NCBI GenBank assembly: GCA_037385045.1
Contig: JARRNJ010000019.1
Location: forward strand, 1-38,251
DNA: 38,251 nucleotides
Direction of reading: 5' to 3'
DNA from: JARRNJ01 sp037385045
GTDB taxonomy: Bacteria; Pseudomonadota; Gammaproteobacteria; JASBUN01
The notes beneath the pieces are model-generated. The model was not told the origin of the DNA, searched no databases, and was given only the letters and a program-made list of their open reading frames with translations. Positions 28,767 through 36,835 of this stretch are shown piece by piece (positions within the stretch are counted from its first letter, which is position 1; every line of letters begins with the position of its first letter). A program made the position numbers and the translations under genes.

Positions 28767-31103
28767 ATGGCGAAAAATCTGGTCATCGTCGAGTCGCCGG
28801 CCAAGGCTCGCACCATCAACAAGTACCTGGGCAAGGAATTCCAGGTCATGGCCTCCTATGGCCACGTGCGCGACCTGGTGCCGAAAGAGGGCGCGGTGGA
28901 TACCGAGCACGATTTCGCCATGAAGTACCAGGTCATCGACAAGAACCAGAAGCACGTGGCGGAAATCGCCAAGGCCATGAAGAAGGCCGAGACCCTGTAC
29001 CTGGCGACCGACCCGGATCGTGAAGGCGAGGCCATTTCCTGGCACCTCTACGAGTTGCTGCGCGACAAGAAGGCGCTAAAGGACAAGGCCGTACACCGGG
29101 TGGTGTTCCACGAGATCACCAAGCGCGCCATCAAGGAAGCCGTGGAGCATCCCCGCGACCTGTCCATGGATCTGGTCAACGCCCAGCAGGCGCGCCGGGC
29201 GCTCGACTACCTGGTCGGCTTCAACCTCTCGCCGCTGCTGTGGAAGAAGATCCGCCGCGGCCTGTCGGCCGGACGCGTGCAAAGCCCGGCGCTGCGCATG
29301 ATCGTCGAGCGTGAGGAGGAGATCGAGCGGTTCAAGGCGCGCGAGTACTGGACCATCGAGTCCGACCTCTCCAGCCAGGGTCAGAACTTTGAAGCCAAGC
29401 TGACCCATTACCAGGGCAAGAAGCTCAGCCAGTTCAGCATTACCAACGCCGACCGCGCCCACGAGATGGAGCGCACGCTGCTGCAGCAGGCCGCCGGCAA
29501 GCTGGTCATTCACGCCGTTGACAAGAAAAAGCGCAAGCGCAATCCGGCGGCGCCGTTCACCACCTCCACCCTGCAGCAGGAGGCGGCGCGCAAGCTCGGC
29601 TTCACCGCCCAGCGCACCATGCGCGTCGCACAGCAGCTCTACGAGGGCATCGACATCGGCGGCAGCTCGGTGGGGCTGATCACTTACATGCGCACCGACT
29701 CGGTGAACCTGGCCCAGGAAGCGCTCGATGACATCCGCGCGTTGATCGCCAGCCGCTACGGCAGCGACAACCTGCCGCCGGAGCCGCGCATCTACAAGAC
29801 CAAGTCGAAGAATGCCCAGGAGGCCCACGAGGCGGTCCGCCCGACGTCTGCCGAACGCATCCCGGATGCGCTCAAGGACCATCTGACCAAGGACCAGTAT
29901 CGGCTCTATGACCTGGTCTGGAAGCGCACCGTGGCCTGCCAGATGGTCCACGCCACCATCGACACCGTGAGCGTCGATCTGGCCGCCGGCAGCCCGGACA
30001 ACCTGTTCCGCGCCACCGGCTCCACGGTCGTGCACCCGGGGTTCATGGCCGTTTACCAGGAAAGCCTCGACGACGCCAAGAAGGGCGAGGACGAGGACAA
30101 CCGCCTGCTGCCGCCGCTGTTGCAGGGCGAAAAGGTGGACCTGCTGGGCATTCGCGGCGAACAGCATTTCACCGAGCCGCCGCCGCGCTACAGCGAGGCC
30201 AGCCTGGTCAAGGCGCTGGAGGAGCGCGGCATCGGGCGCCCGTCCACCTATGCCTCCATCATTTCCACGCTGCAGCAGCGCGAATACGTGGTGCTGGAGA
30301 AACGCCGCTTCCATCCCACCGACGTGGGCCGGGTGGTGAACAAATTCCTCACTGAGCACTTCACCCGCTACGTGGACTACGACTTTACCGCGCACCTGGA
30401 AGACGAACTCGACGACGTCTCCCGCGGCGAGCGCTCCTGGATTCCGGTGCTGAAGGAATTCTGGAACCCGTTCAAGAGCCTGGTGGACGACAAAGAGCAA
30501 TCGGTGAGCCGCAAGGACGTCACCCAGGAAGAGATCGACGAAAAGTGCCCCAAGTGCGGCGCCCCCCTCGCAATCCGCCTCGGGCGGCGGGGCCGCTTCA
30601 TCGGCTGCACCGCCTATCCCGACTGCGACTATACCCGGGACGTCAACGAGTCCAAGGAGGAAGCCGAGCAGCCCGAGGTGGTGGAAGGGCGCCAGTGCCC
30701 CAAGTGCGGCTCCGACCTCATCGTGCGCCGCGGGCGCTACGGCAAGTTCATCGGCTGCTCCAGCTATCCCAAATGCAAGTACATCGAACCGCTGGAGAAA
30801 CCAAAGGACACCGGCGTGCGGTGCCCGGAATGCAGCCAGGGCACCATGCTGCTGCGCAAGTCCCGCCACGGCAAGATCTTCTATTCCTGCTCACGCTATC
30901 CCGACTGCTCCTACGCAGTATGGAACGAGCCCCTGGACCAGCCCTGTCCCCAATGCGGGTGGCCGATGCTCACCATCAAGACCACCAAGCGACGGGGAAC
31001 GCAGAAGGTCTGCCCGCAGAAAGATTGCAGCTACGCCGAAGACTATGAAGGCGCCGAAGAGACAGCGGCCGAGGTCGAGGGGCAGGAGAACGCGGCTTCC
31101 TAG
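28767..31103 (+). CDS. topA: DNA topoisomerase I
   Basis: A 778-residue type IA topoisomerase that relaxes negative supercoils. It has an N-terminal Toprim domain (LVIVESPAKARTINKYLG; ATDPDREGEAISWHL) and active-site Tyr307 in TYMRTDS. Four C-terminal four-cysteine zinc-ribbon units follow: CPKCGAPLA..., CPKCGSDLI..., CPECSQGT... and CPQCGWPML.... All the cysteine pairs look intact. It is shorter than the E. coli enzyme (865). The ATG has no Shine-Dalgarno sequence; TATTAT (28757-28762) lies four bases before it, so a very short leader is possible. The stop TAG abuts a palindromic repeat. Confidence 0.97.
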   Translation: MAKNLVIVESPAKARTINKYLGKEFQVMASYGHVRDLVPKEGAVDTEHDFAMKYQVIDKNQKHVAEIAKAMKKAETLYLATDPDREGEAISWHLYELLRDKKALKDKAVHRVVFHEITKRAIKEAVEHPRDLSMDLVNAQQARRALDYLVGFNLSPLLWKKIRRGLSAGRVQSPALRMIVEREEEIERFKAREYWTIESDLSSQGQNFEAKLTHYQGKKLSQFSITNADRAHEMERTLLQQAAGKLVIHAVDKKKRKRNPAAPFTTSTLQQEAARKLGFTAQRTMRVAQQLYEGIDIGGSSVGLITYMRTDSVNLAQEALDDIRALIASRYGSDNLPPEPRIYKTKSKNAQEAHEAVRPTSAERIPDALKDHLTKDQYRLYDLVWKRTVACQMVHATIDTVSVDLAAGSPDNLFRATGSTVVHPGFMAVYQESLDDAKKGEDEDNRLLPPLLQGEKVDLLGIRGEQHFTEPPPRYSEASLVKALEERGIGRPSTYASIISTLQQREYVVLEKRRFHPTDVGRVVNKFLTEHFTRYVDYDFTAHLEDELDDVSRGERSWIPVLKEFWNPFKSLVDDKEQSVSRKDVTQEEIDEKCPKCGAPLAIRLGRRGRFIGCTAYPDCDYTRDVNESKEEAEQPEVVEGRQCPKCGSDLIVRRGRYGKFIGCSSYPKCKYIEPLEKPKDTGVRCPECSQGTMLLRKSRHGKIFYSCSRYPDCSYAVWNEPLDQPCPQCGWPMLTIKTTKRRGTQKVCPQKDCSYAEDYEGAEETAAEVEGQENAAS

Positions 31104-31228
31104 GGAAGCTCTGCACAGGTCGATCAAGCGGATGATCACAAGGCGCGAGGAAGCGCGCAGTAAATGAGCATTCCGAGCGCCTTTGCAACGCCATAAGCGC
31201 CGCTTCAGCGGCCTGTGCAGAGGTTCCC
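31103..31228. repeat. 126-bp palindromic repeat after topA
   Basis: The outer arms GGGAAGCTCTGCACAGG (31103-31119) and CCTGTGCAGAGGTTCCC (31212-31228) match at 16 of 17 pairs. Nested inside are AAGCGG (31126-31131) / CCGCTT (31200-31205) and AAGGCGC (31140-31146) / GCGCCTT (31177-31183). The whole folds as one long interrupted hairpin. It starts on the last base of the topA stop codon. It looks like a nonautonomous transposon remnant or dispersed palindrome and may end the topA message. Confidence 0.7.
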
Positions 31229-31341
31229 TGGCGGCGGCTTGCACGCCCGGCGGCAATACGGGGAGAATAACCAGTCCCGGTCCGGGTGCGCTGTCCGCCC
31301 GGGCCTCACGGTACCAACATCCAACGAGAAAGCCCGCGAAC

Positions 31342-31851
31342 ATGAGCAAACCATTTGTTGCCGTATTGATGGGATCGGACTCCGATCTGCCGACCATGCA
31401 GGCCACCATTGATGTACTGGATGCGCTGAAGATCCCGTGCGAGGTGAAAATCACTTCCGCCCACCGCACCCCGGAAGCGACCCACGCCTACGTGCACGAC
31501 GCCGAAGACCGCGGCGCGGGCGTATTCATCGCCGCCGCCGGCCTGGCCGCCCATCTGGCGGGCACCGTCGCCGGCCTGACGCTGAAGCCGGTCATCGGCG
31601 TGCCGCTCGATGCCGGTCCGCTGAAGGGGATGGATTCATTGCTTTCGACCGTGCAGATGCCGGGCGGAATCCCGGTTGCGTGCGTCGCCATCGGCAAGGC
31701 GGGGGCCAAGAACGCCGGCTATCTGGCCGCCCAGATGCTGGCCAATGCCGACCATGAACTGGCCGAGCGCCTGAAGCTGGACCGGGAAACCAATGCCGAC
31801 CGGGTCCTCAGCAAGGACGCGGAGCTGCAGCAGAAACTGGGGCGGCGATAG
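31342..31851 (+). CDS. purE: N5-carboxyaminoimidazole ribonucleotide mutase PurE
   Basis: A 169-residue class I PurE that interconverts N5-CAIR and CAIR in purine synthesis. The signatures GSDSDLPTM (11-19) and SAHRTP (39-44, with catalytic His41) are present, as is GVPLDAGPLKGMDSLLS. The ATG at 31342 (MSKPFVAVLMG) follows a GAGAAAG ribosome site. purK, usually beside purE, is not adjacent; the next gene is an unrelated small protein. Confidence 0.96.
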   Translation: MSKPFVAVLMGSDSDLPTMQATIDVLDALKIPCEVKITSAHRTPEATHAYVHDAEDRGAGVFIAAAGLAAHLAGTVAGLTLKPVIGVPLDAGPLKGMDSLLSTVQMPGGIPVACVAIGKAGAKNAGYLAAQMLANADHELAERLKLDRETNADRVLSKDAELQQKLGRR

Positions 31852-31885
31852 CCCCGGCGCCGCCACCGCCTATCCCGGCAACGGC

Positions 31886-32248
31886 GTGAACACCACCGTG
31901 ACGGTACAGCGCAGACCGGTTCGGGTACGGCTGAGCACGACCGCCCGGCGGGCATTGGCGGCGCGCCGCCAGCCGCTGCTGGCGGAAATGGAGTTGTACT
32001 TCAGCTGCCTAATTCGCAAACGGGTCCGCTTCCGCGACCTGGACGCCGCCGCCGGCACCACGGCGGTGAACGAACACCTGCACCTGCGTTTCCATCCGGT
32101 GATGACCGCGGCCTGCGGCGTGGACTACGAGGGCGAGGAGCCGCCGTTGACCGACTTCCCGGTCACCAACCCCGCCGCCTTCGTGCCGCACTGGCTGGAG
32201 ATCGACTTCCGTCACGGTGATTGGGTGGGTCGGTTTGGCTTCGACTGA
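31886..32248 (+). CDS. Small conserved-looking protein of unknown function
   Basis: 120 residues from a GTG at 31886. I do not recognise the family. The N-terminal part is basic (VTVQRRPVRVRLSTTARRALAARR), followed by MELYFSCLIRKRVRF, an HLHLRFHPVMTAACG segment and an aromatic C-terminus ending in HWLEIDFRHGDWVGRFGFD. It has one Cys in SCLI and one in ACG, and no signal or membrane helix. It lies between purE (34 bp) and tsaC on the same strand. Dense packing and codon use like its neighbours suggest it is real. Confidence 0.65.
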   Translation: MNTTVTVQRRPVRVRLSTTARRALAARRQPLLAEMELYFSCLIRKRVRFRDLDAAAGTTAVNEHLHLRFHPVMTAACGVDYEGEEPPLTDFPVTNPAAFVPHWLEIDFRHGDWVGRFGFD

Positions 32249-32279
32249 CGCCAGCGCACGCGCCCGGAACGATCTGGAG

Positions 32280-32855
32280 ATGGCCGCAACCACATCCATC
32301 AGCCGCTGGCACCTGCGCGAAGCGGTACGAGCACTGGATGCCGGCGGTATCATCGCCTATCCCACCGAGGCCGTGTACGGGCTGGGCTGCGATCCGCTGG
32401 ACCGGCCGGCGGTATTGCGATTGTTGCGACTCAAACAACGGCCGGTGAGCAAGGGACTGATCGTCATAGCCGCCAGCCTGGAACAGCTGCGGCCCTACCT
32501 GGGACCGCTGACGCCGGCGGTATCGCGCAGGATTCGCGCCACCTGGCCGGGGCCGGTGACCTGGGTGGTGCCGGCACGGCCGGAAACGCCCTGGTGGCTG
32601 CGCGGTGCCCATGCCGGCATCGCGGTGCGGGTCACGGCCCACCCATTGGCCGCCGCCCTGTGTACCGCCGCGGGCCGGGCCCTGGTGTCCACCAGCGCCA
32701 ACGTCGCCAGCCGCCCGCCGGCGCGTACCGCCCTGCGGGTGCGTCTGGCGTTCGGAGATGAAATCGATTGCATAGTGCACGGACCGACCGGCGGGCAGGG
32801 CCGGCCGACCGAGATCCGCAGCGCCACCGGCGGCATGGTCCTGCGTGCCGGCTGA
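32280..32855 (+). CDS. tsaC: Threonylcarbamoyl-AMP synthase (TsaC/YrdC)
   Basis: 191 residues, matching E. coli TsaC (190). It makes threonylcarbamoyl-AMP from threonine, bicarbonate and ATP for t6A modification of ANN-decoding tRNAs. The YrdC fold signatures are AGGIIAYPTEAVYGLGCDP, LKQRPVSKGLIVI and ALVSTSANVASRPPA. The ATG at 32280 is chosen for length and family N-terminus, although GGAG directly abuts it, and upstream GTG or TTG codons are possible. It converges on the radical SAM gene with the stops two bases apart. Confidence 0.93.
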   Translation: MAATTSISRWHLREAVRALDAGGIIAYPTEAVYGLGCDPLDRPAVLRLLRLKQRPVSKGLIVIAASLEQLRPYLGPLTPAVSRRIRATWPGPVTWVVPARPETPWWLRGAHAGIAVRVTAHPLAAALCTAAGRALVSTSANVASRPPARTALRVRLAFGDEIDCIVHGPTGGQGRPTEIRSATGGMVLRAG

Positions 32856-32857
32856 GG

Positions 32858-33496
32858 TTAACCCACCTCGTCCAGCACCCGCCGGCGAAATGATACGCCC
32901 AGCTCGCGGGCCCGCTGCTGGCAGGCGTCGATGTCCACACCGGCCAGCCCGTCGATCGCCGTCACGGTGACGTCCGGAACGAACAGCCGCACCCGGCGCA
33001 CGAACTGCAGCACCGCGTCGTAGGCGCCCGGCAGCAACGGCCGGCAATTGCGATTGTAGACCTCTTCGTTCTGGGCGTTGAGAGAAACCGACAGTGCGTC
33101 GATGCGGCCGAACAACGACGGCGTGATGTCGCGGCCGTGGACCAGGTTGGCCAAGCCGTCGGTGTTCACCCGCACGCGGCGGGCGCCGCGCGCCTTGACG
33201 CCCTCTGCGGTCACCAGCAGCACATCCAGGCGCAGCATCGGCTCACCCAATCCGCAGAAGACCACTTCCTTAAAGCGGGACGGGTCACCGATCGCCGCGA
33301 ACAGTTCCTCTGCCGACGGCTCACCGTCGATGCGCAGATCGTAGCCCTGCACGTCCCAGGTCTTATTGAACTTGGGGCAGAAGCCGCAGCGAAGGGTGCA
33401 CTGGTTGGTCAGGTTCAGGTAGCAGTTGCCGTGCAGCGTGTAGACCCAGGCGCCGGATGCAGGGGCGTCGGAACGATCGGGGCTTCTGGAGGTCAT
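32858..33496 (-). CDS. Radical SAM protein (TatD-associated type)
   Basis: 212 residues. The cluster motif CTLRCGFC (Cys33, Cys37, Cys40) binds a 4Fe-4S cluster and SAM. The surrounding LHGNCYLNLTNQCTLRCGFCP, FCGLGEPMLRLD, RVRVNTDGLANLVHGRD and LSVSLNAQNEEVYNR resemble the short TatD-family-associated radical SAM proteins. The substrate is unknown, and no tatD gene is next to it here. No ribosome site was obvious upstream. Confidence 0.88.
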   Translation of the reverse strand: MTSRSPDRSDAPASGAWVYTLHGNCYLNLTNQCTLRCGFCPKFNKTWDVQGYDLRIDGEPSAEELFAAIGDPSRFKEVVFCGLGEPMLRLDVLLVTAEGVKARGARRVRVNTDGLANLVHGRDITPSLFGRIDALSVSLNAQNEEVYNRNCRPLLPGAYDAVLQFVRRVRLFVPDVTVTAIDGLAGVDIDACQQRARELGVSFRRRVLDEVG

Positions 33497-33766
33497 GGCA
33501 GCTGGTCACACCTGGAGCACGAAACATCGGAACGCTTTGGGGGTCTACAGAATCGGGCAGATCCCGGGGCCGTCGCCATGACACAGATCAACGATTACTG
33601 ATCGCGTTCCTACCCTTGCGGGTGTCAAGGCGGTATGCCATACGTTATTCAGCGGCACGCCGGAGGTTACCGACGCGGCGGCGCAATGTCCGAGAGGCGT
33701 ATCGTTTCGCCGGCCACGCGCGTCGCCGGCCGCGAACCTGACGCGCGGGGACGGGAACCTGATACC
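33497..33766. other. Intergenic region before the Met-rich repeat gene
   Basis: About 270 bp between two divergent genes with no credible coding frame. It should hold the promoter of the repeat-protein gene. A small palindrome GTATG-C-CATAC (33633-33643) is present but no confident -35/-10 pair. The string CTACAGAATCGGGCA (33545-33559) nearly repeats CTACAGAATCGGCA in the def-fmt gap, probably by chance. Confidence 0.4.
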
Positions 33767-33774
33767 GAGGAGGT
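33767..33774 (+). promoter_or_regulatory. Unusually strong ribosome binding site (GAGGAGGT)
   Basis: GAGGAGGT, complementary to the 16S rRNA end over eight bases, ends five bases before the ATG of the Met/Gly/Tyr repeat protein. Most genes in this window have weak sites, so high translation is implied. Confidence 0.8.
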
Positions 33775-33779
33775 ACACC

Positions 33780-34613
33780 ATGAAGACGTTTCCAAAGCGC
33801 ACCTGGCCGGCGCTGCTGCTCATCGGTCTGATAGCAGTGAGCTGGTCGTGGTCGGTCGTCGCCGAGGAGCAGGCGCCCCAGAACGAGCCGCCGTACTGGG
33901 GCATGGGCCCGGGCATGATGGGTTACGGCGGCAGCTATGGCATGGGACCCGGCACGGGTTACGGCCGCGGCTACGGCATGGGGCCCGGCATGATGGGCTA
34001 CGGCGGCGGCTACGGCGTGGGGCCCGGCATGATGGGCTACGACCGCGGCTACAGCATGGGGCCCGGCATGATGGGCTACGGCCGCGGCTACGGCATGGGG
34101 CCCGGCATGATGGGCTACGGCGGCGGCTACGGCATGGGGCCCGGCATGATGGGCCGATGCTGGCACGGCTATGGCATGGGACCCGGCATGGGCTACGGCG
34201 GCGGCTACGGCATGGGACCCGGCATGATGGGCGGAGGCTGGCATGGTTACGGTATGCGCGGCCTGTGGACGCTCGACTTCAGCGACGGGCAACGGGCCAA
34301 GCTGACCAAGATCTATCAGGACCATTGGCAGCAGCGCTGGAAGCTGATGCCGAAAATGATGGAGCAGCGCGCCAAGCTGTGGGAGCAGCTCGAATCGGGA
34401 TCGCCGGACCGCAAGGCGATCGATGCCGCCTACGATGAGCTGTCGAAGCTGAAAAAGCAGATGCTGGACCAACGCGTGGAAATGATGAAACAGCTCGACG
34501 GCATGTTGACCAAGGAACAGCGCCAGCAACTGCAGCGGCAGCGCCAATATTGGCGCGGCGGAACGCCCGGCATGATGGGCCCCGGCGGCGGACCCTGGTG
34601 GATGCACCGCTGA
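33780..34613 (+). CDS. Periplasmic Spy/CpxP-like protein with Met/Gly/Tyr repeat domain
   Basis: 277 residues. A signal peptide (KRTWPALLLIGLIAVSWSWSVVA, cleavage near residue 28) is followed by nine tandem 12-14 residue units at 42-158 based on MGPGMMGYGGGYG. A helical Spy/CpxP/ZraP-type domain then runs 165-255 (FSDGQRAKLTKIYQDHW; LDGMLTKEQRQQLQ, an LTxxQ motif), and a short GGTPGMMGPGGGPWWMHR tail returns to the repeat composition. Spy-like proteins are periplasmic chaperones or metal-stress proteins. Clustered methionines with the Cys-Trp-His of unit seven suggest soft-metal (Cu, Ag) binding, an inference. A near-perfect ribosome site suggests high expression. A zinc exporter is encoded nearby but not in the same operon. 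Confidence 0.87.
   Translation: MKTFPKRTWPALLLIGLIAVSWSWSVVAEEQAPQNEPPYWGMGPGMMGYGGSYGMGPGTGYGRGYGMGPGMMGYGGGYGVGPGMMGYDRGYSMGPGMMGYGRGYGMGPGMMGYGGGYGMGPGMMGRCWHGYGMGPGMGYGGGYGMGPGMMGGGWHGYGMRGLWTLDFSDGQRAKLTKIYQDHWQQRWKLMPKMMEQRAKLWEQLESGSPDRKAIDAAYDELSKLKKQMLDQRVEMMKQLDGMLTKEQRQQLQRQRQYWRGGTPGMMGPGGGPWWMHR
33903..34253 (+). repeat. Nine-unit in-gene tandem repeat (about 39 bp per unit)
   Basis: Units of 36-42 bp encode variants of MGPGMMGYGGGYG; lengths in residues are 13, 12, 13, 13, 13, 13, 14, 12, 14. DNA identity between units is high, notably in the third to sixth, which implies recent slippage or unequal exchange. Copy number is likely to vary between strains. Confidence 0.9.
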
Positions 34614-34629
34614 ACGCGGCGGCGGAAGA

Positions 34630-34656
34630 CGCCCGGCGCTGGCTACGCGCCGGGCG
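34630..34656 (+). terminator. Hairpin after the repeat-protein gene
   Basis: CGCCCGGCGC (34630-34639) and GCGCCGGGCG (34647-34656) form a perfect 10-bp stem with a 7-base loop, 16 bases past the stop codon. No clear T-tract follows, so it may be a weak terminator or a 3'-end stabilising hairpin. Confidence 0.45.
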
Positions 34657-34759
34657 GCTCAAGAACATGGCTTTCCCGCCCACGCCGGCAGGGAACGGCG
34701 CCTGACATCGGATCCGGTCTGCGATACCCTGCCCGACTCAGCGCCGCGAAAGCCGTATC

Positions 34760-35695
34760 ATGAGCACACCCGACACCGAGGCGGTCAGCCGCTATCTCCT
34801 GGAGCTGCAGGAGCGCATCAGCGAATCCCTGGAAGAGGAAGACGCGGGAGCAACGTTTGCCGAGGACCGCTGGCAGCGGGCCGAGGGCGGCGGCGGGCGC
34901 TCACGGGTGCTGAGCGACGGAGCGGTGTTCGAGCGGGCGGGGATCAACTTCTCCCACGTGCACGGGCCCGGGCTGCCGGCGTCGGCCACCGCCCACCGCC
35001 CGGAACTGGCCGGGCGCAGCTTCCAGGCCCTGGGCGTGTCGTTGGTGATCCACCCGCATAATCCCTATGTACCCACCTCCCATGCAAACGTGCGGTTCTT
35101 CATCGCCGAAAAGGCAGGCGCCGAGCCCGTCTGGTGGTTCGGGGGCGGCTTCGACCTGACGCCGTACTATCCGTTCCGGGAGGACGTCGTGCATTGGCAC
35201 CGCAACGCGCGTGCGGCGTGCGAGCCGTTCGGGGCCGACGTCTACGGCCGCTATAAGCGCTGGTGCGACGAATACTTCTTTATCACGCACCGCAACGAAC
35301 CCCGCGGCGTGGGCGGCTTGTTTTTCGACGATCTCAATGAGTGGGGATTCGACCGCTGTTTCGCCTTCATGCGCAGCATCGGCGACCACTACCTGCCCGC
35401 CTACCGGCCCATCGTGGCGCGGCGCAAGGAGCACGCCTTCGGCGAGCGGGAGCGGGATTTCCAGCTCTACCGGCGCGGTCGCTACGTGGAGTTCAACCTG
35501 GTCTACGATCGCGGCACGCTGTTCGGCCTGCAATCCGGGGGGCGTACCGAGTCGATCCTCATGTCGCTGCCGCCGCTGGTGCAGTGGCGCTACAACTGGC
35601 AGCCGCAACCCGGCACTCCGGAGGCGGAGCTCTACACCGACTACCTGCGGCCGGTCGACTGGCTGGCCGGCGACGACGGGGAGACGCAAGGGTAG
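34760..35695 (+). CDS. hemF: Oxygen-dependent coproporphyrinogen III oxidase
   Basis: A 311-residue aerobic enzyme converting coproporphyrinogen III to protoporphyrinogen IX in heme synthesis, cytosolic. Family blocks are intact: GVSLVIHPHNPYVPTSHANVRFF, WWFGGGFDLTPYYPF, RGVGGLFFDDLNEWGFD, and RGTLFGLQSGGRTESILMSLPP. Start ATG 34760 (MSTPDTEAVSRYLLELQ). Presence of the oxygen-dependent form implies aerobic or microaerobic growth. hemF following tsaC is also known from Pseudomonas, although aroE is not next here. Confidence 0.97.
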   Translation: MSTPDTEAVSRYLLELQERISESLEEEDAGATFAEDRWQRAEGGGGRSRVLSDGAVFERAGINFSHVHGPGLPASATAHRPELAGRSFQALGVSLVIHPHNPYVPTSHANVRFFIAEKAGAEPVWWFGGGFDLTPYYPFREDVVHWHRNARAACEPFGADVYGRYKRWCDEYFFITHRNEPRGVGGLFFDDLNEWGFDRCFAFMRSIGDHYLPAYRPIVARRKEHAFGERERDFQLYRRGRYVEFNLVYDRGTLFGLQSGGRTESILMSLPPLVQWRYNWQPQPGTPEAELYTDYLRPVDWLAGDDGETQG

Positions 35696-35696
35696 A

Positions 35697-35742
35697 GAGA
35701 AAAGAGCAAAGGAAGGATTTTCACGGCTCTGTTCTCTTTACC
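35697..35742. terminator. Possible bidirectional terminator between hemF and the CDF gene
   Basis: AGAGAAAAGAGC just past the hemF stop pairs imperfectly with GCTCTGTTCTCTTT near 35728-35741 (about 12 of 14 positions), between two convergent genes. The sequence resembles the purine-rich repeat in the trkA-trkH gap. Confidence 0.4.
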
Positions 35743-35746
35743 TCTT

Positions 35747-36658
35747 TCATCTGGCGCTCGCCGCCGCATCGGCGCAACTGCCGCGCTCGATCTGGATGGT
35801 GGAGTGCTCAATGCCGAAACGCCGCACCAACACCTCCTTCACCTCCTGCAGCGTGCGCAGGTAATCGGCATCCTCGCCCACCGTGACATGCAGGGTCAGC
35901 AGCGGACGCTTGTGGGTCAACGACCAGACGTGCACGTGGTGCACGTCCAGCACCGCCGGCACCGCCTGCTCCAGCACCTGGCGCAAATGGGCCACATCCA
36001 CGTCTTCGGGGGTGCCTTCCAGGAGAATATGGGACGATTGGCGCACGACCTGCCAGGCGCTGCGCAGGATCAGCAGCGCCACCAGCACCGACAGCAGCGG
36101 ATCGATGGGCATCCAGCCGGTGGCCAATATCACGGCGGCGGCGGCAATCGTCGCCACGGAACCCAGCAGGTCGCCCATGACGTGCAACAGCGCGCCGCGG
36201 ACATTGATGTTGTCCCGGTCGCCGCCATGGAGAATCGCGAACCCGGCGATGTTGACCACCAACCCCAGCACCGCCACCACCAGCATCGTGCCGCCCAGCA
36301 CGTGCACCGGCTCCAGCAGGCGCATGGCCGCCTCGACCACGATCCATACCACGATGGCGATGAACACCACCCCGTTGATGAACGCCGCCAGCACCTGGGC
36401 CCGGTGGTAACCGTAGGAGCGGAGCGCGTCGGCCGGCTTTCCAGCCGCCCTGGCGGCGGCGAACGCCAGGGCCAGCGAAGCGGTGTCGGTGAGCATATGC
36501 CCGGCGTCGGCCAGCAGCGCCAACGAGCCGGACATCAGCCCGCCGGCGACCTCGGCCACCATGAAGCCCCCGGTCAGCAGCAGCGTCCACAGCATGCGCC
36601 GGTCGTCGCGGCGGCCGTGGGAGTGGTCGTTATCATGGTTGTGATGATGAGGATGCAT
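35747..36658 (-). CDS. Cation diffusion facilitator (zinc exporter, CzcD/ZitB type)
   Basis: 303 residues from the ATG at 36656-36658. A histidine-rich cytosolic N-terminus (MHPHHHNHDNDHSHGRRDD) precedes six transmembrane helices. The metal-site residues are HxxxD in GHMLTD (second helix) and HxxxD in HVMGD (fifth helix), the HD-HD set typical of zinc CDFs. A C-terminal cytoplasmic ferredoxin-like domain (VDVAHLRQVLEQAVPAVLDVHHVHVWSL) follows. It should export zinc in exchange for protons. The frame opens earlier (ATG at 36712) without a ribosome site. Confidence 0.93.
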   Translation of the reverse strand: MHPHHHNHDNDHSHGRRDDRRMLWTLLLTGGFMVAEVAGGLMSGSLALLADAGHMLTDTASLALAFAAARAAGKPADALRSYGYHRAQVLAAFINGVVFIAIVVWIVVEAAMRLLEPVHVLGGTMLVVAVLGLVVNIAGFAILHGGDRDNINVRGALLHVMGDLLGSVATIAAAAVILATGWMPIDPLLSVLVALLILRSAWQVVRQSSHILLEGTPEDVDVAHLRQVLEQAVPAVLDVHHVHVWSLTHKRPLLTLHVTVGEDADYLRTLQEVKEVLVRRFGIEHSTIQIERGSCADAAASAR

Positions 36659-36800
36659 GGGCGGTTCGTGCAGCGACAGGCGCCGCTGCCGCCTTTGTGG
36701 TCCCGCATCCATGGTAGCAGATGCCTGGGGTCCCGTCGGCGCTCCGGCGTCTAGCCGGCATGGCGCACCGGCGCCCGGGGTGCCCGCGGCCCAGGCGGGT

Positions 36801-36806
36801 TAAACT
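36801..36806 (+). promoter_or_regulatory. Possible -10 element of the MFS gene
   Basis: TAAACT, 29 bases before the GTG start, in the divergent CDF/MFS gap, with no good -35. TGGAAG eight bases before the GTG is a plausible ribosome site. Confidence 0.35.
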
Positions 36807-36835
36807 GTCAACGATTCGAATCCTGGAAGCCGCCC

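Noticed and set aside
31183..31341. Longer N-terminus of PurE
   Set aside because: It would run through the palindromic repeat and adds about 53 residues absent from the family; the ATG at 31342 has a ribosome site.
33645..34607. A 320-codon minus-strand frame with AHHAGPHAVAAAVA repeats
   Set aside because: It mirrors the Met/Gly/Tyr repeat gene. Only the plus strand has a signal peptide, an ideal ribosome site and a recognisable domain.
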